In this document: positions 31,101 to 36,266 of the stretch, in pieces
How the letters are laid out: the number at the start of each line of letters is the position of its first letter
Numbering within the stretch: the stretch's first letter is position 1
IMG/VR virus record: IMGVR_UViG_3300032278_004289
Location: 1 to 36,266 of that record
Origin: a virus
Direction: 5' to 3' (one strand)
Length of the DNA stretch: 36,266 nt
Notes under the pieces: generated by a model
The model's database searches: none
What the model was told of the DNA's origin: nothing
What the model saw: only the letters and a program-made list of their open reading frames with translations
Translations under genes and position numbers: made by a program

Positions 31101-32368
31101 CGGCGGCTGCCCCGTTCCGCGACCCCGACGGCGCGGCGGTGCAGCAGCAGGCCGACAACCTGTTCCACGATTTGGAAGCTCCACCGATCGACCGCTCAAG
31201 CTCCGCCATAGAAGGCGATGAGCCGTTATTTCAGCTACGCGAAACGAAAGCCGAGGCAAGGCGGCGGCTGACCGCCATACGCCAGGACGCTCAAAACAAA
31301 GCGATAGATCGCCTGCTGGCCGAAGAAGCGGGTACAATCACGCCGGAGCGTCGCCTTGGGGCGATCGCACAAATTCGCAAGATTTTGATGTCCGAGGCGG
31401 CTCACCCCAACCCGGATCGATTTAAAAGCAAGGTCGAGAACTTGCTGGGCGATCTTCACGAAGCGAGCGCTATGCGTCGCTATCGCGAACGCGATCGTCA
31501 GAGCGGTGCAACCTATATTCGCGAACGACTGCTGCGCGCTCAACGCGAGGGCTACATAAGCGAGGACGGCGTTGCCTTCACCGAATGGTTCGTCCGGCAA
31601 AATCCCGCGCTTCTCGACAATCTTGCCATTTCCATTCGGCAATCGAAAGCCGGCGAGGAGCGCGCGGCGGGAGCCTATTATCCCGCAGGGCGCCTGATGA
31701 TGCTGTTCAAAGGTTCGGTCGCGGACACCACCGTCGTCCACGAAGTGCTGCACCACACCGAGCGGATGATGCCGTATGACATGCGGGTGGCAATCCGGCG
31801 CGAGTGGGCGCGACGTGTGGCGAGCCTGGCCGCGAGCAATGATGAAAGAGCAAAAGCGTTCGCGACTGCGATCATCGAAAATGATCAAGCGCCAACCGCA
31901 GCGACGCGCGAAGCTGTCACGCGTCTGATGCGGCAACAGTCAGACTATCATCTGGTAAATCCATCCGAATTCTGGGCTGTCCATGCGACCGATCTTCTAA
32001 GTCGCCGTCACGAAGCAGGGTCGATCTGGGGACGGATACAAATCTGGCTTGGCGAAATGGTGCAGCACGCGCGCGCGGCGCTGGGTTTGTCGAACGACGC
32101 GCCAGTCTTGCGCGCGCTCAATCATCTGTTGGAACGCGGCGATGGTGAAATCAACGGGCCGATGCTGTCACAGGGGCGGCGTTTCAATCAGATGCGCAAC
32201 GAAACGGGCTCGGCCGAACAAACGATCTTCGCTCCTGCAGGCGGCGTGCTGCGTGCCGAACTGCCGCTGCGCGTGGCCGACGATGCGCCCGAACTGACGG
32301 CGGCGCAGCTGGTCGAAAAACTGCACCGCGAGGAAGCTGAATTGATCGCGATAAGGGATTGTCTTTAA
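28181..32368 (+). CDS. 1395-aa multidomain ejection protein: transglycosylase, ParB-like and HExxH
   Basis: Predicted giant internal virion protein (T7 gp16 position). In order: N-terminal helical region; Gly/Ala-rich hydrophobic segments (about 150-225); a lytic transglycosylase domain near 360-460 with catalytic-type glutamate E371 (RAVESSGN) and AVGRYQFLASTW, which would cut peptidoglycan during DNA injection; a Pro-rich linker (about 540-590); a DdrB/ParB-like domain (about 600-930) with VADGHQRVGLAND (DGHQR at 665-669) and AAIKNINQGTG; and a C-terminal part (about 1000-1395) with HEVLH (1187-1191), a zinc-protease motif. Multidomain cargo of this kind matches the polyvalent protein concept (DdrB-ParB and peptidase domains). 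QTDMF occurs at 822-826. The 3' third uses more A/T-ended codons and may be a later addition. Confidence 0.8.
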   Translation: MPGVVLSSRLSRAPVQPSQRRGPDPTFLETLDATIRASADAEGGDKAREREAIDKIYGDVVDQLDRQGLSNPAYVRRDITNLFQRSYDGDAIWQGITRARARNPQAFANLPKSQAEFIDWATADVRRETIDRADRAARGSGAARTLGMLAYGASDPVNIATIPIGVGGAETITGAILREGIFNAKIEALQTPITAMEREARGEKYGVDQALTDIALAGAAGAVFGGIGKSFEKVVDGREAAIAKIHDVLPPSLKKRWASPAEIRTADLPDIAEAVIGRDNMSADERAAADLIRREAEVDAASPFERNGAGAAAHQEGFAEALAAVMGQAPAPSRRAELLASTSAGGAVGGRVDTGFVPARDALKNRIRAVESSGNDAAASSAGAVGRYQFLASTWLRYYKRRFGDGESDAAILAKRTDGALQETLVNDLIADNAAFLRRQGEAETAGNLYLVHFAGPGNARKLFDLPPETPARDIFSAAAIRHNPFLRDMTAGDVIAWAHRKMDEPVPPRAGARAVIDGAGSEAAAVQAEIDRLAAERQTLQRQEDAIAGEAPPLPEAPPLAPEPVRGIEPTEPLPLPLDGADAPRLPASKPGRERAFDENGTPFEYGTVNVSDIKVDAQLMQFKSGGDAAGRTAALKSEVKWKPLSSDPITLWERRDGTLIVADGHQRVGLANDVRAREGRDIPIRAVILREADGITAGDARVIAAIKNINQGTGTILDAAKVIRTIGDDRIGELLNQGASESVARLARDLARLADVPFGAVANGVIREDFGSIIGRLVPEGEGVQNAMIDLIAKTKPANRTQAESIVRDGLAAGLIDGQQTDMFGTLDMAKSLFIERAKVLDGGLLRFKKLKSVFNVAAREAETLKGAGNQIDKARSAQEALTNDQWIDLIQRLSSTAGPVKDALDAAARDLAGGAKLAEAVDGFVRRIRELDPQELIMAGRDAAGDGPVRPAGGIADAEASLFDTPAANEAAAAPFRDPDGAAVQQQADNLFHDLEAPPIDRSSSAIEGDEPLFQLRETKAEARRRLTAIRQDAQNKAIDRLLAEEAGTITPERRLGAIAQIRKILMSEAAHPNPDRFKSKVENLLGDLHEASAMRRYRERDRQSGATYIRERLLRAQREGYISEDGVAFTEWFVRQNPALLDNLAISIRQSKAGEERAAGAYYPAGRLMMLFKGSVADTTVVHEVLHHTERMMPYDMRVAIRREWARRVASLAASNDERAKAFATAIIENDQAPTAATREAVTRLMRQQSDYHLVNPSEFWAVHATDLLSRRHEAGSIWGRIQIWLGEMVQHARAALGLSNDAPVLRALNHLLERGDGEINGPMLSQGRRFNQMRNETGSAEQTIFAPAGGVLRAELPLRVADDAPELTAAQLVEKLHREEAELIAIRDCL

Positions 32369-32583
32369 TGCGATCGCGTCGCCCTGACGGCGGCCAGCGC
32401 AAGGCCGATGAGCAGCAGCAGAACGCCGAGCGCAACCAACATGCCTGCATTTGCCGCCACAAAGTTGTAGAATTGATCGGCGGTGGTCGGCGGGCCGGTT
32501 CGCGTGCTGATCGCCACAGGGCGTTTCGAAATGCGCGACCCAAGAATGACGCCCGTGTCGATCGACCGAAATCCGTGCATCAT
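32365..32583 (-). CDS. Antisense small membrane protein, 72 aa
   Basis: The only minus-strand gene in the late region, convergent with the 1395-aa gene (4-nt overlap of stops) and divergent from the 885-aa gene. The product is MMHGFRSIDTGVILGSRISKRP..., with one strong hydrophobic helix near the C-terminus (AGMLVALGVLLLLIGLALAAV) followed by a basic tail RATRSH. That N-out or N-in single-span layout resembles small phage membrane proteins. A ribosome site is weak. Alternatives are a chance frame or a moron with its own promoter. Location fills the only gap between the two large virion genes, which supports it being real. Confidence 0.5.
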   Translation of the reverse strand: MMHGFRSIDTGVILGSRISKRPVAISTRTGPPTTADQFYNFVAANAGMLVALGVLLLLIGLALAAVRATRSH

Positions 32584-32609
32584 GTTGCCTGTTCCCCGGA
32601 GACTGACCG

Positions 32610-35267
32610 ATGACCCTTGCCCGCTGTATCGCCAAGCTGGGGGGTGAAGGCAAGATCAGCCCCGAGCGGATCGCCGAGGCGACGGCGCGCTATGACGAGC
32701 TGCTCGCCAATTACGAACCCCGGTTCGGGCGCGCGGCAGCCGAGGCGATGGCGAGCGAAAAGGCGCTGGCGGGGATGGAGCGCGATTTCGGGCGCGCGCG
32801 TCGCAACGCCGTGCTGCAGGCCAGGGCGCAGCAGCGGATCGCCGACAATGCCGCGCGGCTATATGACGGCGGCAAGCGCGGCGGGCCGATCGATCCCAAC
32901 GGGCTGGTCGCGCATCTGGTCGATGATGCGCGGGCGCCGTTCGGCAACGTCGAATATCGGTGGAAGAACATCCGCGACACCGCGCACCGGATGATCGGCG
33001 ATATTCTGTGGCGTCACCGTTCCAATGTGGTCGGCGATGCCCGCCGCGCCAGCGACTTCGACGATGTAGTCGACGCGCTGGAAGGGATCGACCGGGGTAT
33101 CAACGCGCGCGAGATGGCCGATGCGGTGAAGCGCACGACGGACTGGCTGCGCGCCAGGTTCAACGCGGCCGGCGGCGACATCGGCCTGCGCGACGATTGG
33201 GCCTTGCCGCATGCGTGGGACGGCGTGAAGGTCGGGCTGGCCAAGTTCGAGACGTGGCGCGCCGACATTCTGGACAATATCGATCGCGCCAAGATGATCG
33301 ACTATGCGACCGACGAGCCGATGGGCGATGCCAGGCTGGATCAGCTGTTGCGCGACATCTATGATCAGCAGGTGTCGAGCGGCGAAATCGGCCGCACGCC
33401 ATCGGGCGCGGTGCAGGGTCGCAGCATGGCGAACCGCCGGATGGAAGCACGGGTGCTGCATTTCGTGCCCGGAGGCTGGCGCCGGGTAAACGAGAAATAC
33501 GGCGTCGGCGGCCCGTATGAAGCGCTGACGCATTACATCGACAACATGGCGCGCGACACGGCGGCGATGGAGATATTGGGGCCGAACCCCGACGCGACGA
33601 TCCGGTGGATGAAGGATCTGACGCGCAATACCGCATTCACCAGCCCGAGCCTGATGCAGCGGCTGAACGTATCGGGCAAGGGCCGGGAAATCGACGCGAT
33701 CTGGGAGGAAATCACGCGTCGCAACCGCGAGGCGGTGCGCCCCAATGTCGCGCTGTTCTTTTCGGCCGTGCGCAACTGGCAGTCGGCGACAAAGCTGGGC
33801 AGCGCCACGCTGTCGAGCCAGGCCGATATCGCGACGGCCGCGCTGACGCAGCGGTTCAACGGCCTGCCCGCCACCGCTGCGCTGCGCACGATCATGGGTG
33901 AATTCAACCCCGCCGATGGAACGCACCGTGCGTGGGCGCGGCGCGAGCTGATGATCAATGAAGAAATGATCGGGCGGGCGGCGGCATTCGGGCGCCAGCA
34001 TTTCAACGAGGACGCCGGCGGCGCAATCACCGCGCCGACGATCGAGGCGCTGAAGGACGGCCGGATCAGCCCGACCGAATATCTGGCGTTGCAGACGCGC
34101 GCCAAGCTGGGCAGCGCCAATGAAATCGCGCGGCGGGCCAGCAGCGGCGTGATCCGGGCGAGCCTGCTCAACCAGTGGACGATGCGGCTGCGCAGCGCCG
34201 TGAATGCGTCGTTCTGGAACGCGATCACCAGCTATGCCGACCTCGACTATGCGGGGCTGAACGATGGATTTCGCGGCTTCCTTGGCCGTTATGGCATCGA
34301 TGCCGCGCGGTGGGACGCGCTGCGCAGCACGCCGCGCAAGGCAATCGGCGATACCGAGTGGATCGTGCCCGACAACATTGCCGACCAGGACCTGCGCAAC
34401 CGTATCGTCGAAGGGGTCTTCACCGAGCTCGATTATGCGGTGACGACAGGCGGCATCCGCCAGCGCGCGGCGCTGACGATCGGGCGACCGGGTGAAATCA
34501 AGCATGAAGTGATCAAGAGCGGCGGGCAGTTCCTGCTGTTTCCGATCACGGTGCTGTGGCGCCACGGCGGGCGGGCATGGCAGCTGACCGACCCGAAAGC
34601 CAAGGCAAGCTATGCCGGGGCCTTTTTCATCGCGACGACGCTGATGGGGGCACTGTCCGAACAGTTGAGCGAATTGTCGCGCGGGAAGGACCCGCGACCG
34701 ATGACCGACGAGAATGGCGCGCCGCGCGGCGATTTCTGGGGCAAAGCGATCAGCCGCGGTGGCGCGCTGGGCTATTACGGCGAAATCTTTGATCATGTTG
34801 CGGCCGAGAATGGGCGCACGCTGAAGGACATCGGCAACGTCCCGCTGGTCGGCAGCATCGACAACTGGACGCGGCTGGTGATCCGCGAGCCGGTGAAGGC
34901 CGCGCGCGGCGCGATGGGCGCGACCGACCGCAAGGGCGAGCCGGTGCAGGCGAATTTCGCCAAGGCAGCGGCCCGTATCGCGCGATACGAAGTCCCCGGC
35001 GACAATCTGTGGTATCTGCGCCTCGCCTATGAGCGCGTGCTGCTCGACCAGCTCGACGAACTCGGCGGGCGCAGCCCTGGCGAGGCGAAGCGGCGGATGG
35101 AACAACGGGCCGCCGAAGAAGGCACGCGCTATTTCGCGCCGATCGGCAGCGGTGTGGGCGGCACGCGACTGCTGGCGCCCGACACGATGGCGCCGCCCGA
35201 CCCGCAGCGCGCGCCCGACCTGACCAATGCCGTGCGCCCGACGCCGGTTGCGCCGCCGCCCGAATAG
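32610..35267 (+). CDS. Large ejection (internal virion) protein, 885 aa
   Basis: A mostly helical 885-aa protein: basic/acidic amphipathic helices in the first 130 residues (ISPERIAEATARYDELLANYEPRFGRAAAEAM), a central region with WQSATKLGSATLSSQADIATAAL and a hydrophobic ASYAGAFFIATTLMGALSEQL near residue 675, then a C-terminal helical stretch (VPGDNLWYLRLAYERVLLDQLDEL). It resembles the C-terminal, helical part of gp16-type ejection proteins, as though the T7 gp16 function were split between this protein and the 1395-aa protein. No enzyme motif seen. GGAGA precedes the ATG at 32610. Confidence 0.75.
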   Translation: MTLARCIAKLGGEGKISPERIAEATARYDELLANYEPRFGRAAAEAMASEKALAGMERDFGRARRNAVLQARAQQRIADNAARLYDGGKRGGPIDPNGLVAHLVDDARAPFGNVEYRWKNIRDTAHRMIGDILWRHRSNVVGDARRASDFDDVVDALEGIDRGINAREMADAVKRTTDWLRARFNAAGGDIGLRDDWALPHAWDGVKVGLAKFETWRADILDNIDRAKMIDYATDEPMGDARLDQLLRDIYDQQVSSGEIGRTPSGAVQGRSMANRRMEARVLHFVPGGWRRVNEKYGVGGPYEALTHYIDNMARDTAAMEILGPNPDATIRWMKDLTRNTAFTSPSLMQRLNVSGKGREIDAIWEEITRRNREAVRPNVALFFSAVRNWQSATKLGSATLSSQADIATAALTQRFNGLPATAALRTIMGEFNPADGTHRAWARRELMINEEMIGRAAAFGRQHFNEDAGGAITAPTIEALKDGRISPTEYLALQTRAKLGSANEIARRASSGVIRASLLNQWTMRLRSAVNASFWNAITSYADLDYAGLNDGFRGFLGRYGIDAARWDALRSTPRKAIGDTEWIVPDNIADQDLRNRIVEGVFTELDYAVTTGGIRQRAALTIGRPGEIKHEVIKSGGQFLLFPITVLWRHGGRAWQLTDPKAKASYAGAFFIATTLMGALSEQLSELSRGKDPRPMTDENGAPRGDFWGKAISRGGALGYYGEIFDHVAAENGRTLKDIGNVPLVGSIDNWTRLVIREPVKAARGAMGATDRKGEPVQANFAKAAARIARYEVPGDNLWYLRLAYERVLLDQLDELGGRSPGEAKRRMEQRAAEEGTRYFAPIGSGVGGTRLLAPDTMAPPDPQRAPDLTNAVRPTPVAPPPE

Positions 35268-35282
35268 CGACGACTGAAAGGC

Positions 35283-35309
35283 TTGCCGTTCTGGTCCTGA
35301 CAGGATAAA
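35283..35309 (+). promoter_or_regulatory. Tail-fibre promoter with operator O9
   Basis: TTGCCG (35283-35288) and GATAAA (35304-35309) are spaced 15 nt; the palindrome TGGTCCTGACAGGATAA (35292-35308) fills the spacer. It lies just after the 885-aa gene and before the fibre gene. Confidence 0.6.
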
Positions 35310-35353
35310 AGCGCCGCAAGCATCGGTCCCAGCTTCCCACTCCGACCCGGTGC

Positions 35354-35377
35354 AAGGCCCCCCAAGCCGGGGGCCTT
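35354..35377 (+). terminator. Hairpin before tail-fibre gene, possible terminator/attenuator
   Basis: AAGGCCCCC (35354-35362) pairs with GGGGGCCTT (35369-35377) around a 6-nt loop. The following bases (GTGG) are not a U-run, so termination would be inefficient. It lies inside the leader of the fibre gene, after the O9 promoter. Confidence 0.45.
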
Positions 35378-35396
35378 GTGGCTGTCGGAGGCGCGG

Positions 35397-36266
35397 GTGA
35401 CGGTTTCAACGACGACGGTATCGTTCAGCTATTACCCCGGCGGCGCGCCGTCGGCGGTTGCCATCCCCTTTGCCTATATCGATCCGAACGATCTGGTGGT
35501 GGTGCGGATCGACGGCGCAACAGGCGCGCGATCGGCGCCGCTGGTGCGCGATGTCGACTATCAGCTGGCGGGCGACGGCCGCAAGGTGACGGGCACGATC
35601 ACGGCGCTGGCGGCATGGCCGGTTGCCGACCGATTTGAAGTGACCCGGCTGACATCGCCGGTCCAGCCCGCCTTGCTGACCCCGGGCGAGCCGCTGCCCG
35701 CGCGCGACCTGGAAAAGCAGCTCGACCGGATGGCGATGCTTGCGCAGGAACAGGTTGCCGATGTCGGCGAGTTGCGCGCGCGCGCGCTGCAGGTGCCTGC
35801 TGGCGAAACGGCGCCGGTGCTCGACAATCTGGCCGGGAACGACGGCGCGTTGATGCGCTATGTCGATGACAAGCTGGAACCGCTGCCAGCCGCCCCGTTC
35901 GCGGGGAAATTCTTTGCGGGCGATGCGACCGGCAAGCCGGTGCCGGCGTCGGGCACCGGCGGCGGCGACGCGGCGCTGCGTGGCGACCTGGCGGGCGACG
36001 ACGGTGCGGCGCTTTCGGGCTACAAACCCAGCGGCGGCATCAGGAAGTCGATTGCCGAATTTCTGCTCTCGCTGCGGCGGACGGTCAGTTACCTGACGCT
36101 CGGCAGCGCGATCACCGCCTTGGGCAATGGCGTGGTGCACCTTGCCCCCGGTACCTACACCGCCGCGACGATCCCCAGCCGCACCAATGGCCTGATCGGA
36201 TCGGGCATCGGCGCGACCGTCATCAACCCCACATCGGCGACGGGCATTGCGCTGACATCGACCGCG
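35397..36266 (+). CDS. Tail fibre, T7 fibre N-terminal type with beta-helix-like start (partial)
   Basis: A long open frame running off the right edge (290 codons visible) that begins GTG after TCGGAGGCGCGG. The N-terminal 150 residues match the T7-type fibre attachment domain: SYYPGGAPSAVAIPFAYIDPNDLVVVRIDGA, LVRDVDYQLAGDGRKVTGTITAL and FEVTRLTSPVQP, followed by coil-like LEKQLDRMAMLAQEQVADVGEL. Further on, YLTLGSAITALGNGVVHLAPGTYTAATIPSRTNGLIGSGIGATVINPTS is the opening of a right-handed beta-helix, the receptor-binding or depolymerase fold common in podoviral fibres. The domain would decide host range. The end is missing. Confidence 0.85.
   Translation, partial: MTVSTTTVSFSYYPGGAPSAVAIPFAYIDPNDLVVVRIDGATGARSAPLVRDVDYQLAGDGRKVTGTITALAAWPVADRFEVTRLTSPVQPALLTPGEPLPARDLEKQLDRMAMLAQEQVADVGELRARALQVPAGETAPVLDNLAGNDGALMRYVDDKLEPLPAAPFAGKFFAGDATGKPVPASGTGGGDAALRGDLAGDDGAALSGYKPSGGIRKSIAEFLLSLRRTVSYLTLGSAITALGNGVVHLAPGTYTAATIPSRTNGLIGSGIGATVINPTSATGIALTSTA

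Noticed and set aside
32859-35105. 748-codon minus-strand frame opposite the 885-aa gene
   Set aside because: Shadow; same codon-frame artefact, no start signal.
1-36266. tRNA genes, insertion sequences, att core repeats
   Set aside because: I saw no cloverleaf-like segment, no transposase frame and no obvious duplicated att core; the window starts at the integrase stop, so att sites are likely outside.

Overview
The window is a continuous stretch of a temperate, tailed-phage genome (prophage or free phage). I see no clear host chromosomal gene. High GC, ATGA/GTGA/TGATG stop-start overlaps, an alphaproteobacterial-type tyrosine recombinase with an RxxR box, and small zinc-ribbon proteins carrying phrases such as SPLIGHNGAPPDP suggest a phage of a sphingomonad-like alphaproteobacterium. 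This is inference from sequence style. The left edge falls exactly on the integrase stop codon and the right edge cuts the tail-fibre gene, so att sites and a lysis cassette, if present, lie outside.

Layout. (1) 1-5671, leftward early operon: integrase, a small HTH protein, a truncated C5-methyltransferase fragment, many small accessory genes (including DUF4326-like, DUF6948-like and a 51-fold X-Gly dipeptide repeat protein), and a promoter/operator at its head. (2) 5705-6332, immunity region: a leftward Xre repressor with its own terminator, facing a rightward Cro-like gene, with operator-like sites on both sides. (3) 6332-9701, rightward replication operon: Cro-like protein, CHC2/Toprim primase, small zinc protein, SF3/D5-like ATPase. 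(4) 13094-9735, second leftward operon: accessory genes including an ArdC-type antirestriction protein and two genes sharing an N-terminal beta-clamp-binding-like peptide. (5) 13100-14173, about 1 kb without a convincing gene but full of inverted repeats (promoter/operator, possible cos or leader). (6) 14174-36266, rightward structural region of podovirus (T7-like) architecture: small and large terminase, portal, Bbp19-like protein, scaffold, major capsid, tail tubular proteins A and B, four ejection (internal virion) proteins including a 1395-aa multidomain one, and a T7-type tail fibre with a beta-helix-like start.

The most interesting signal is regulatory. A 17-bp palindrome, TTGTCC-N5-GGAYAA, occurs at the head of nearly every transcription unit: the divergent immunity region, both leftward operons, the terminase operon, the major capsid gene, the tail-tube genes and the tail fibre. 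At the four rightward late sites the right half-site doubles as a GATAA(A/G/T) -10 box. This looks like one phage-encoded regulator, most simply the 139-aa repressor, controlling early and late promoters directly, instead of a lambda-like Q antitermination cascade or a T7-like RNA polymerase (neither is seen here). Several small genes below are easy to miss because they are short or run off the end: 2488-2622, 4678-4851, 7683-7862 and the tail fibre at 35397-36266.
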